From contig JADJFV010000036.1 in assembly GCA_016708435.1 (NCBI GenBank), forward strand, positions 124,001 through 188,000: DNA of 64,000 bases, given 5' to 3'. The notes below the pieces were generated by a model that was not told where the DNA came from, did not search any database, and saw only the letters and a program-made list of their open reading frames with translations. The DNA is from Leptospiraceae bacterium. GTDB lineage: Bacteria; Spirochaetota; Leptospiria; Leptospirales; Leptospiraceae. A program made the translations under genes and the position numbers. This document shows, one piece after another, positions 1 to 7,840 of the stretch; within the stretch, counting starts at the first letter, position 1; each line of letters starts with the position of its first letter.

Positions 1-1
1 T

Positions 2-739
2 TACCTTCGTTCCCAAGGAGCAAAAGTTCTTACACCTGGAAGTTCTCCGATCAATAGCATCGCAACTAGATCGCAACTCACAAGAGATGCGTTAGTTCCA
101 TGGATGGCTGCCAATAATTGCGCAAAGGTTCATTTGATTGGACACTCACAAGGCGGATTAGTTGTGCGTTATCTTACTTCTAACACTGTACTTGGTTTTA
201 CCTCTAAAGTGGCAACTGTTAGCACTGTAGACGCAGTTCATAAAGGTGCACCGCTTGCAGACATCGTGTTAGCTATTATCCCCAGTTGGTTACAGCCTTT
301 TGCTAATACTGCCCTTGGATTACTTGCTCAACTTTTTTATGGAGCAAAACCAATGGATGTAATTGCAATGGGACAATCACTCGCAGTAAGCACAGTGAAT
401 GCATTCAATGCTGCAACGCCTAACGTTTCAGGAATGAAATATTACTCGTATGCAAACCACATGGCTTGGGCAGATCCAGTTCAGCATCTACTAATGGCGC
501 CTACTTATCCAATTACTTGGGCAGGTGGACTCTATTATGGATTAGGTAGTGCAAACGATGGAGTAGTTCCTTTGGAATCTCAAAAATGGGGAACATACAA
601 AGGCGAAGCGTCTGCAAAATGGTATGCAACTGGTATTGATCATTTGCAAGCAACTAATCTAGAATGGAGTGGTCAAAACTTTTTTGATGTAACTGGCTGG
701 TATCTAGGTATCGCACAAACCGCAAAAGCAGGACTTTAA
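2..739 (+). CDS. Secreted triacylglycerol lipase, 5' end outside window
   Basis: This is an alpha/beta-hydrolase lipase of the bacterial family I.1/I.2 kind, cut by the window start. The frame is open from base 2 and aligns residue by residue with the complete paralogue at 1131-2045 from its Tyr-Leu-Arg-Ser region onward. The nucleophile elbow is GHSQGG; NDGVVP and GIDHLQ supply the probable catalytic Asp and His. Only about the first 60 residues (signal peptide and oxyanion-hole HG) are missing. The two copies sit in tandem just ahead of a lipase foldase, so both products are likely exported and folded in the periplasm with its help. An internal ATG at 104 is not the true start, because homology extends upstream of it. 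Confidence 0.88.
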   Translation, partial: YLRSQGAKVLTPGSSPINSIATRSQLTRDALVPWMAANNCAKVHLIGHSQGGLVVRYLTSNTVLGFTSKVATVSTVDAVHKGAPLADIVLAIIPSWLQPFANTALGLLAQLFYGAKPMDVIAMGQSLAVSTVNAFNAATPNVSGMKYYSYANHMAWADPVQHLLMAPTYPITWAGGLYYGLGSANDGVVPLESQKWGTYKGEASAKWYATGIDHLQATNLEWSGQNFFDVTGWYLGIAQTAKAGL

Positions 740-785
740 AAAGATTTTTTGCCATGCTTCGACGCTGCTTATAGCGTAACCGCTG

Positions 786-834
786 GCACCTAGACAAAGA
801 GGGTTAAAGAGTTCCGCCCGCTTTGTCTAAGTGC
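786..834. repeat. Imperfect 14-bp inverted repeat
   Basis: The arms are 786-799 (GCACCTAGACAAAG) and 821-834, complementary except for one position, with a 21-nt loop. It may help end the upstream lipase transcript, but there is no T-tract after it and it begins about 47 nt past the stop codon, so its function is unproven. Confidence 0.5.
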
Positions 835-1060
835 TTCGGTGGTAATCTTCCCAATCTCCTATTTAAAATCTGAGAGCCTTATTGCAAGGCATGAGTAAAA
901 TTTACAAGAGTTACTCACTGTTAGGTGAACGGATAACAGTTGTTCTCCGATGTTTCCTGAAATTCATTTTCAATCAATAAATTGCTCATCGAAATCAACT
1001 ACGGTTTACTCAATGAACAAAGTTAATTTTAAAAAAAATATTCTTTAAAAAAAAATTTTG

Positions 1061-1089
1061 TTGACGCTAGAAAAAATGATATTTAGAAA
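1061..1089 (+). promoter_or_regulatory. Possible sigma70 promoter of second lipase
   Basis: TTGACG at 1061-1066 follows an A/T-rich upstream tract. The -10 is weak: TAGAAA at 17-nt spacing, or the nearby GATATT at shorter spacing. It lies 40-70 nt before the ATG at 1131. Confidence 0.35.
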
Positions 1090-1130
1090 AGTAAGAGTTG
1101 TAAAATAACAAATTGAAAAGGAAAAAAACT

Positions 1131-2045
1131 ATGAAAGCTAAATTTCTCACACTAATCTTCACCCTCTTCTTCTCTCTTCCAGTCGGTCTCTTTGCTGGTC
1201 CTCTTGACGGAACTTGTATTGCACTTGTCCATGGTATACTTGGATTTGATGATAGACAAGGTCTCGCTGGTGGTCTAGTAAAGTATTGGGGCGGTCTTGA
1301 TGGCTACCTCCGTTCACAAGGGGCTAAAGTAACTACACCTGGAAGTTCTCCACTTAACAGTATCGCAGTTAGATCAACGCTAACAAGAGATGCGTTAGTT
1401 CCATGGATGGCGGCTAACAGTTGCACAAAAGTGCATTTAATTGGTCACTCACAAGGCGGACTTGTAGTTCGTTACATGGCTTCTAATACTGCTTTAGGCT
1501 TCAAAACCAAAGTTGCAACAGTTAGTACTGTTGATGCTGTTCATAAAGGGGCTCCGTTAGCTGATATCGTTCTTGGTATTATTCCTAGTTGGTTACAACC
1601 TTTTGCTAATTCTGCATTGGGTCTGTTCTCTCAACTATTTTATGGAAAAAAACCTATGGACGTTATTGCAATGGGAAAATCACTCGCTGTTAGTACTGTG
1701 AATTCGTTCAATGCTGCTACTCCTAACGTTTCTGGAATGAAATACTATTCTTATGCAAACAAAATGGCTTGGGCAGATCCAATTCAACATATACTTATGG
1801 CACCTACTCATCCAATTACTTGGGCAGGCGGTCTATGGTATGGTCTTGGTGGTGCAAACGATGGAGTGGTTCCTTTCGAGTCTCAAAAATGGGGAGCTTA
1901 TAAAGGCGAGGCTTCTGGACAAAAATGGTTTGCTACAGGTATCGATCACCTGCAAGCTACTAATTTGGAATGGAGTGGTCAAAACTTCTTTGATGTAACT
2001 GGATGGTATTTAGGTATTGCACAAACTGCAAAAGCAGGTCTGTAA
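1131..2045 (+). CDS. Secreted triacylglycerol lipase (family I.1/I.2-like)
   Basis: This complete 304-residue lipase hydrolyses ester bonds of acylglycerols outside the cytoplasm. I chose ATG 1131 over an in-frame TTG at 1113 because AAAAGGA lies about 8 nt before it and the product then opens with a typical signal peptide (MKAK, hydrophobic core, cleavage near residue 23). The oxyanion-hole segment is ALVHGILGF (31-39); Ser107 lies in GHSQGG; Asp244 (NDGVVP) and His273 (GIDHLQ) complete a plausible triad. It is very similar to the truncated copy upstream, so this is a recent tandem duplication. The next gene is a lipase foldase, the usual partner of this family. A hairpin terminator follows. 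Confidence 0.92.
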   Translation: MKAKFLTLIFTLFFSLPVGLFAGPLDGTCIALVHGILGFDDRQGLAGGLVKYWGGLDGYLRSQGAKVTTPGSSPLNSIAVRSTLTRDALVPWMAANSCTKVHLIGHSQGGLVVRYMASNTALGFKTKVATVSTVDAVHKGAPLADIVLGIIPSWLQPFANSALGLFSQLFYGKKPMDVIAMGKSLAVSTVNSFNAATPNVSGMKYYSYANKMAWADPIQHILMAPTHPITWAGGLWYGLGGANDGVVPFESQKWGAYKGEASGQKWFATGIDHLQATNLEWSGQNFFDVTGWYLGIAQTAKAGL

Positions 2046-2050
2046 TGAAT

Positions 2051-2080
2051 AGTAGAGACAGGTCAAGACTTGTCTCTACT
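2051..2080 (+). terminator. Hairpin after lipase gene
   Basis: A perfect 10-bp stem (AGTAGAGACA/TGTCTCTACT) begins 6 nt after the lipase stop and can extend inward with one G-T pair. Only a weak T/A tract follows, so termination may be partial and allow read-through into the foldase gene. Confidence 0.6.
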
Positions 2081-2112
2081 TCTAAAAAGACGACGGGCGT
2101 CGAGTAAAAAAA

Positions 2113-2149
2113 CCAACTGAGCGGTAATCCACGATTATCTCTCAGTTGG
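2113..2149 (-). terminator. Second hairpin, T-tract on minus strand
   Basis: The arms CCAACTGAG (2113-2121) and CTCAGTTGG (2141-2149) pair perfectly. Read on the minus strand the stem is followed by eight T, the layout of an intrinsic terminator, although no minus-strand gene ends here. It may insulate against antisense transcription. Confidence 0.45.
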
Positions 2150-2257
2150 CATCTTCTAAACTAGATTAATAGAATTTATAATTTTTAGATTCTTATAAAT
2201 CTACCAAGCTTAAATCAAACTCTCAAAACTTACTAAATTTTCTATCAGGATAAAAAT

Positions 2258-3301
2258 ATTGATAAAAGAATATCTATCGGAATTATTATTGTAGCACTTG
2301 TACTAGTTATCTCCTACCTCGTTTTTGGAGGAAGTGGTTCAAGTAAAAAGAAATCCTCTTCTAACTCAAGTGAAGAAATGCAAGACGGAAAATCTCATTC
2401 ACAAAACGAAGCTCTTTCCCCAATGGGAGATACTACAGGTCTTTGGGATGAAGCACTTTCTCCTTTTCAGGGAACTGAGAAAAAAGGCTATTTAGAATTA
2501 GTCGAAGATTTGAAATCAGGAAAAGTAAACTTTAATTGGGAAGTATGGGCGCTAAGAAGAAAATGTCCAGAAGATTACACCGCAACCCAGTGCGATGAAA
2601 CTATTTATAAATTCCTGGATACAAAGTTTACGAGCCCTGATAAAGAAAAGATGAAAGAACTTTTCAAAGCATACTTTCAGTTTGAAAGCGAAGCAAGAAA
2701 AATGGAATTCCCTGCAGACATAACATTTCAGGAAAAATATGAGATATTAAAAAAAAGACGTAGAGACTTAGTTGGTGATGAAAAGGCTGACTTATTTTTC
2801 GGAATGGAAGAAGCACAAGTTACATTCATGCAAACTTCAAAAAATTTCATTGACTCTTCCAAAAATATGAGCGGTCCCGAAAGAGTGCAGAAATACGAAG
2901 ACCTTCGTAAAAAAACTTATGGTTCTTATTTAGACTCGGTAACAAAAAGAGAGGATTCTTTCGACCACTACCAAACAGAGATTAGCCTCAGAGAAAAAGA
3001 ACTCGCAGGTTTAAGCCCAGAAGAGAAAGAAAAGAAAATGGCATCGCTACAAACCAAATACTTCGGTAAAGACGGAGCAGAGCGTATAGCAGCGGCAAAC
3101 AAAGAACTAGCCGCACAAAACAAGAAAATATCTGACTACGAAAAAGCAGAACAAGAATTCCTTTCTTCCAATAATGGAATCTCCGATAAAGACAAAGCAC
3201 AAAAATTGAAAGAGCTCAGAGTAAAAATGCTTGGTGAAGAAGATGCAGAATCTTATACACGTGCAAAGCAATTCGAAGAAGACGCGGCTAAGATTAAGTA
3301 G
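2258..3301 (+). CDS. Lipase foldase (Lif), apparent ATT start
   Basis: The product resembles lipase-specific foldases: an N-terminal membrane anchor, a Ser/Lys-rich linker, then a long alpha-helical domain with repeated Glu/Lys-rich helices and motifs such as KYEDLRKKTYG and KELRVKMLGEE. Lif proteins stay in the inner membrane and fold secreted lipases in the periplasm. The first ATG (2378) would remove the anchor. The open frame continues upstream to a stop at 2234 and encodes KRISIG followed by a strong hydrophobic segment (about residues 5-22). The only start fitting the AGGA at 2247-2250 is ATT at 2258 (spacing 7), which gives 347 residues, normal for the family. ATT is rare and a sequence error is possible. 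Its position after two lipases supports the role. Confidence 0.82.
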   Translation: MDKRISIGIIIVALVLVISYLVFGGSGSSKKKSSSNSSEEMQDGKSHSQNEALSPMGDTTGLWDEALSPFQGTEKKGYLELVEDLKSGKVNFNWEVWALRRKCPEDYTATQCDETIYKFLDTKFTSPDKEKMKELFKAYFQFESEARKMEFPADITFQEKYEILKKRRRDLVGDEKADLFFGMEEAQVTFMQTSKNFIDSSKNMSGPERVQKYEDLRKKTYGSYLDSVTKREDSFDHYQTEISLREKELAGLSPEEKEKKMASLQTKYFGKDGAERIAAANKELAAQNKKISDYEKAEQEFLSSNNGISDKDKAQKLKELRVKMLGEEDAESYTRAKQFEEDAAKIK

Positions 3302-3352
3302 ATTGTGACCTAACCTCATACTTTAACTAATTGCCGAATACTCTGAAGTACC

Positions 3353-3414
3353 GGGCAGGGGATTTTATTATAAAAGTCTACCTTGAAGTATCTATACTAA
3401 AAAGTCCCCTGCCC
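3353..3414. repeat. 10-bp GC-rich inverted repeat
   Basis: GGGCAGGGGA at 3353-3362 pairs perfectly with TCCCCTGCCC at 3405-3414 around a 42-nt loop. It lies just downstream of the foldase and is far more GC-rich than its surroundings. It could be a terminator or a dispersed repeat. Confidence 0.5.
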
Positions 3415-3529
3415 TGCGAAGCGAATTAGGAAAGGGGCTACTTGTTTGTATCCTACACTACAGAAAGATTTGGGGATAGGTATCATTCCGACAAACACGC
3501 ATAAGTCGCTTCCTTCTTACTCCACTCGA

Positions 3530-3640
3530 TCACTCCAAGAGAATCACATCCACTCTCCGATTAAATTCTTTTCCCTGTTTTTCTAAGTTATTCAAATCAG
3601 GAGTCGCCCTATACAAACCCAACCTCAAAGTAATATAGAA
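3530..3640 (-). pseudogene. Remnant of OmpA-type C-terminal domain
   Basis: Read on the minus strand, about 30 codons ending at a TGA (3530-3532) encode a peptide containing ATPDLNNLEKQGKEFNRRVD. The N-x-E-x-QG-x-x-x-NRRV pattern is the conserved end of OmpA/MotB peptidoglycan-binding domains. Nothing upstream continues the domain; a 26-bp inverted repeat abuts it. It is best read as the tail of a deleted outer-membrane protein gene. Confidence 0.5.
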
Positions 3641-3698
3641 CGGACATAGAAGCCACATAGAAGCAGAGTTTGGCTTCTATGTGGCTTCTATGTCCGTT
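3639..3698. repeat. Perfect 26-bp inverted repeat with 8-nt loop
   Basis: The arms 3639-3664 and 3673-3698 are perfectly complementary. Each arm is itself built from two tandem copies of ACATAGAAGC, so the element is a palindrome of direct repeats. It separates the OmpA remnant from the next gene. A terminator, recombination hotspot or dispersed repeat are all possible. Confidence 0.75.
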
Positions 3699-3875
3699 GA
3701 AGATCGCTTTTAGTTAGAAATTCATCTTAAAATACAAAGGCATTTGTCTTGAGTTAAAAGCGAAATCCGTCTTTATACTAAACTCTGCGATTTAGTGAGA
3801 TGCAAAATTCCCTCTTTTCCTTTCGAAAAATCATTGCAATGGAACATAAGGCAAATAACATCACACTCCAAACTT

Positions 3876-4952
3876 ATGATACGACATCCATTTTACTTTT
3901 TCAGAAAACAGCTTCCGTTCTTTTTAGTTGGATTCTTATTCTCATTCCTTGGTTGCCAATCGACGGGCGAGAAAACCATTGAAGGCAATGGCCAAATCGA
4001 CAAATTAGAAATTAGAGGCTTCAAACAATTTCCGATTTATACGGGAAGAGATTTTCTCGGCTACATACAAGCAGAAGGACAAGAAAAAACGTTCGATAAA
4101 AAACTCTGGCGCGGCAAAACCAAGAAGGACCCGATTCAACAGAGCATAATAATCAGTTATACGAAAGAAGATTTAAAAGAAATAAAGGGAGGCTTCTCTG
4201 AAATTCTTTCCGCAGAAGCAGGATATGAAACCATTCAGTCGATGGATTTGATTTTAGAAAATCCAGTTCAGTATATATTAGAAGACATTGCCCTAGACTC
4301 TACCTATCAGACGAAAAAAGAACTCTTCACTCGCCCCTATATTGGTGCAGTTCTAAAAGTAGATAAAATAAAAATCGAATTTAAAAACAAAGACGGATTT
4401 ACCGTTAAGACCGAAGCAGATTTCAAAGTAAATAATATCAAGCTTGGAAATAATTTCAAGCATGGCTCAACGGAGAATTCAGTCTTCTTCGCTGAAAATG
4501 CATACGTCGGCTACAAGCTATTTGACCCTCCCACCAATCCAGAAACTCTAATCGTCGAGGAAGACAAGCGGATAAAGGTTGTTGTCCTCCCTTTTGAAGT
4601 GGAAGGTGCAAAAACAAAAGACGAAAAACTTAGATCAGCCCTGGCAGAAGCTACCGCAAGATCTCTGAACATGGTAGACAATATATTTGTATTGGATAGA
4701 AATAGTTATCAAAAAATCTTAGAAGAGCAACAATTAGCCAAATCCGAAAACTACGATCAAAAAAATGCAGTTCAGATTGGAAAGCTCATGACGGCTAATA
4801 CCATTTTGCTCGGAAAGTTCTCTAGAGAAGGACTGGATGCTCGAATCACTTGCACAATGATAGATGTAGAGACTAACGCTCTATTAGCCAATGGAACTAT
4901 TAAACTAGATGTAAGCCTAAAAGGAAAAAACACTCCCCATGATTGCGGATGA
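3876..4952 (+). CDS. Lipoprotein with CsgG/FlgO-like domain
   Basis: The protein has a basic start (MIRHPFYFFRKQ), a hydrophobic segment and a lipobox-like SFLGC, so it is likely a lipoprotein facing the periplasm. I chose ATG 3876 because the upstream GTG (3795) would place 27 residues before the signal. The C-terminal third (IKVVVLPFEVEG, then an LDRNSYQKILEEQQL segment) resembles the nucleotide-binding-like fold of CsgG/FlgO proteins. It ends 14 nt inside the next frame, which encodes TPR repeats. CsgG-TPR fusions are common in Leptospira, so the two may be one gene split by a one-base loss in the A6 run near 4925-4930. A coupled two-gene arrangement is the alternative. Confidence 0.72.
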   Translation: MIRHPFYFFRKQLPFFLVGFLFSFLGCQSTGEKTIEGNGQIDKLEIRGFKQFPIYTGRDFLGYIQAEGQEKTFDKKLWRGKTKKDPIQQSIIISYTKEDLKEIKGGFSEILSAEAGYETIQSMDLILENPVQYILEDIALDSTYQTKKELFTRPYIGAVLKVDKIKIEFKNKDGFTVKTEADFKVNNIKLGNNFKHGSTENSVFFAENAYVGYKLFDPPTNPETLIVEEDKRIKVVVLPFEVEGAKTKDEKLRSALAEATARSLNMVDNIFVLDRNSYQKILEEQQLAKSENYDQKNAVQIGKLMTANTILLGKFSREGLDARITCTMIDVETNALLANGTIKLDVSLKGKNTPHDCG

Positions 4953-6681
4953 ATGGGAAGCAAAAATTCTAGAATCCTTTGGAGTAAAACTAGCAAAAAG
5001 AGAAGCCAATTCTCTTTCCATTCTAGGAACTAACGTTGGCGACGCCTATGATTTTTATAGAAGGGGAAGAGAAAATTTTATTCTTTTAGATGAGGAGAGT
5101 TTAGAAGCAGCAATTCCTTTACTAAAAAAAGCAATCGAACTTGACCCAAATTATTCTGACGCCTACGCCACGTTAGCCGAAACCTACCAAAGGCTTTATG
5201 ATTATAGAAATTTCACAGGGGATAGAATCGGTGCAGAGAAGATGAAAATTTTCGGATTAGAAGCTGCCTCTAAAGCAATTGAGCTTTCTCCTGAATCTTC
5301 TACCGCAAACAGAGTAAATTCATTTTACTATTATTATATGGATCCCGATTTTGAAAAAAGCAAACTCTATGCACAAAAAGCAGTTACTCTAGACCCAAAA
5401 GACGCCGAAGCAGCGATGCGACTTTTCATCATCAAAGCACGCGAAAATAAAAAAATGCTCTCACCGGATAATAAGGATTTGCTTTCTATCTATACTTTAA
5501 ATCCAAACTTAATATCGACTAACTTTTATTTGGCTCTTTCTTATAAACTAGCGGGTAATTACGCTAAGGCGATAGAGCAATACCAAAAGATTTTGGAAAT
5601 TTCTCCTAAGAGTATTTCTATTTATGCAGAAATCAGTAACGCCTACGCCGAGCAAGAGAAATGGGAAGAAGCACTCACGTATTTAGATAAAGCAGATGAA
5701 ATTCAACCCAATGGATTTCAGGTTCAAATTCACTATGCCAATTTCTTCATCCGAAAAAAGGAATACAAGAAAGCAACAGAATACTTAAACATAGCCAAGA
5801 AATTGCAACCCAAGAGCACAATTCCCTATGAAGCATTTGCAAACATTGCACTCAGAGAAAAGAATTTTGAAGAAGCAATTTCGAATCTACAGAAGTGCAT
5901 TGAGTTAGACCCAAAGAAAGGAAGTTTCCTCAATCAACTTGGAACTATTTATAAAGTAAAGGGAGAATCACAATTAGCCTTAACTAATTTCCAAAAAGCA
6001 ACCAAAGTCGAACCAAAATTAACAATAAGCTATGAGAACTTAGCCAATTTATATCTAGAATCTAAAAAGTTAGACTTAGCAATCAAGTCCTATGAAAAAT
6101 GCATTGAGCTAGAGCCGACTAATAGCTATTATCTGCGAAGCTTAGCAGAAGTGTATATCGAAAAGAAAGACTATGACTCAGCGATTGCAACTTACAACAA
6201 AGCACAGGAAGCAGACCCAAATGAGCATATGATTTACAATGAGTTAGGAACTTGTCTTGTATTAAAAAAAGAATACGAGCAAGGCAAAGAAAAATACAAT
6301 CGTGCCATCGAAGTAGGCAATAAGGAAGTCAAGTCTTACGGCTACAAGGGATTAGCCGATCTCAAACGCAAGCAAAGAAAGTATGACGAAGCAATTGAAC
6401 TCTACAAAAAAGCAATCGAACTATTCAGCACCAACCAGGATGCAAAGATAGGAATGGCAAATACCTATTCCAAAAAAGAAAACAACCAGGAAGCCATTAT
6501 AATTCTAAAAGGAAGCATTGAATCGGAGCCACAAAATGGAAAGTATCATTTTGAATTAGGGAAAATCTATCGTCTTGAAAATAGAAAAGAAGAATCCGTA
6601 GAAAGTTTTAAGAAGGCATGTGAATTAGGAGAAGCAAAAGCCTGTAACGAAACTCCCGAAAAGAAAAAAAAGAAGAAATGA
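4939..6681 (+). CDS. TPR-repeat protein, possibly fused to upstream CsgG-like lipoprotein
   Basis: The protein has 580 residues, mostly tetratricopeptide repeats (about a dozen 34-residue units, with signatures such as AIPLLKKAIELDPNYSDAYA and YDEAIELYKKAIEL). Such solenoids mediate protein-protein contacts. No signal peptide follows the ATG at 4939. That fits the idea that the true N-terminus is the upstream lipoprotein, giving one exported chain of about 940 residues. The last residues are EKKKKKK; these codons are the complement of the T-rich tail of rnpB, which converges on this gene, and the stop codon lies within rnpB's first helix. Confidence 0.8.
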   Translation: MIADEWEAKILESFGVKLAKREANSLSILGTNVGDAYDFYRRGRENFILLDEESLEAAIPLLKKAIELDPNYSDAYATLAETYQRLYDYRNFTGDRIGAEKMKIFGLEAASKAIELSPESSTANRVNSFYYYYMDPDFEKSKLYAQKAVTLDPKDAEAAMRLFIIKARENKKMLSPDNKDLLSIYTLNPNLISTNFYLALSYKLAGNYAKAIEQYQKILEISPKSISIYAEISNAYAEQEKWEEALTYLDKADEIQPNGFQVQIHYANFFIRKKEYKKATEYLNIAKKLQPKSTIPYEAFANIALREKNFEEAISNLQKCIELDPKKGSFLNQLGTIYKVKGESQLALTNFQKATKVEPKLTISYENLANLYLESKKLDLAIKSYEKCIELEPTNSYYLRSLAEVYIEKKDYDSAIATYNKAQEADPNEHMIYNELGTCLVLKKEYEQGKEKYNRAIEVGNKEVKSYGYKGLADLKRKQRKYDEAIELYKKAIELFSTNQDAKIGMANTYSKKENNQEAIIILKGSIESEPQNGKYHFELGKIYRLENRKEESVESFKKACELGEAKACNETPEKKKKKK

Positions 6682-7104
6682 ATTCTGTCTATAAGCCGGA
6701 TTCTGTCTCTGCCTAATGAGTATTAACCTCACAGGCAGTAGATAATCATTTATCTTGGCTTTAGATTACTCTAAAGCTCTTTGCTCTCTACCCGCAACCT
6801 GGCGGAATGAGCTCATAACGGTTGCATACTTGAGATTGCACCATGAAGGGTTTACCCTGCCCTCTTTCTTACGAAAGAGGCGGTGGGCTCTTACCCCACC
6901 ATTTCACCCTTACCTCCACTGCAGCTTGGCTACTAAAGCAACTTTTGCCACTTTTAGGAGGCGGTATATTTTCTGTGGCACTTTCCATGCAAGCTTCTCT
7001 TTCGAAAAACTTACTCCGGACGTTATCCGGTTCATTCATTCCACGGTGTCCGGACTTTCCTCACTCCCCAAAGGTTCGCGCGATTATCCGACAGAATTCA
7101 TTTC
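6675..7104 (-). ncRNA. rnpB: RNase P RNA, class A
   Basis: This is the catalytic RNA that trims the 5' ends of tRNA precursors. The minus strand carries the universal core GAGGAAAGTCCGGAC near the 5' end and ACAGAATCCGGCTTAT near the 3' end, the two strands of helix P4. Helix P1 can be drawn exactly: 15 perfect base pairs between 7090-7104 and 6675-6689, fixing both ends and a length of about 430 nt. P1 is followed on the minus strand by a T-rich tract that would serve as terminator. ORFs crossing this region on the plus strand are spurious. Confidence 0.95.
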
Positions 7105-7111
7105 AGAGTTG

Positions 7112-7139
7112 AGATTAAAATCACGCTGTTACATTGCAA
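7112..7139 (-). promoter_or_regulatory. Probable promoter of rnpB
   Basis: On the minus strand, TTGCAA (7134-7139) and TAATCT (7112-7117) are spaced by 16 nt. The expected start point, about 7 nt on, coincides with the 5' end of helix P1 (7104). Confidence 0.5.
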
Positions 7140-7304
7140 GAAATTTATTTACTTTAGACATTGTTTGGAATTTTGTTTACAAAATCGTGTCAGAGAGCTA
7201 GACAATACTATTCAGACTTCCTTTCATAACATTACAATCACGCTCAAGAAATTACCGCCTAATACCAAGTTTGCGTTCGACGGAAAGGATTGTATTGGTA
7301 AGAC

Positions 7305-7832
7305 TTATGAAACTAGACTCTGACTAATCACCTGAATTGTTTCTTCAAAGTTTCCTTGTATCAATTGACCGCCGGATTCTAGTATTGCAAATTCTAGCAT
7401 TAAGTTAATAGAATTTCCAAAGTCTTCACTTAGCAGATAACCGTCATTATCTATACGAAAGCCCGAACTATGACTACTCGTTGGAATTTTACTTTCTACG
7501 AGTTCAAGTAGAGGCTTGCGGTGATCTAAGTAACCAAAGATTACTTTGCCCAATGCCTTCGCAAATCCAATTTCAAATGCACTTCCGTCATCCACCAACG
7601 CACCGCGAAACGAATTGCAATTAACCACCACTATATCACAAGCACGAATGAGCTTACAATTTTCTAGAAATATTTTCCTAGCTCGCTCTAATCCTATCTC
7701 GTTTGTTACTTCTCCATCAAACGGGGATAATCCTTCGTAACCGTATTTTCTGCAAATTGATTTATGATGCTCCAATACTCTCTTTGCTTCCGGTAAAAAT
7801 ACTTCTGGTCCTGCAAGATAAATTTTATTCAT
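7305..7832 (-). CDS. Nucleoside 2-deoxyribosyltransferase-like protein
   Basis: This protein of about 175 residues begins MNKIYLAGPEVF, the typical first strand of the nucleoside deoxyribosyltransferase family. It continues with ENCKLIRACDIVVVNCNSFRG and VDDGSAFEIGFAKALGK, where the DxGSAFEIGFA segment holds the catalytic-type Glu. Family members exchange bases between deoxynucleosides or hydrolyse (deoxy)nucleotides. I prefer ATG 7832 over GTG 7844: GGAG lies at workable distance before 7832 but directly against 7844. That Shine-Dalgarno sits inside the end of the preceding serine-hydrolase gene, so the two are probably cotranscribed. Confidence 0.8.
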   Translation of the reverse strand: MNKIYLAGPEVFLPEAKRVLEHHKSICRKYGYEGLSPFDGEVTNEIGLERARKIFLENCKLIRACDIVVVNCNSFRGALVDDGSAFEIGFAKALGKVIFGYLDHRKPLLELVESKIPTSSHSSGFRIDNDGYLLSEDFGNSINLMLEFAILESGGQLIQGNFEETIQVISQSLVS

Positions 7833-7840
7833 ACTTAAAC

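Larger units (their letters stand above)
740..1130. other. Intergenic region between lipase paralogues
   Basis: No credible gene is visible. The stretch contains a 14-bp inverted repeat (786-834) and a very A/T-rich tract (about 1020-1060) leading into the likely promoter of the second lipase. Confidence 0.6.

Noticed and set aside
3800..3982. 60-codon ORF overlapping the CsgG-like gene start
   Set aside because: It is in another frame of the lipoprotein gene and encodes nothing recognisable.
6755..7201. Plus-strand ORFs of 148 and 89 codons
   Set aside because: They lie across rnpB, whose core motifs and P1 helix are certain; they show no protein family features.
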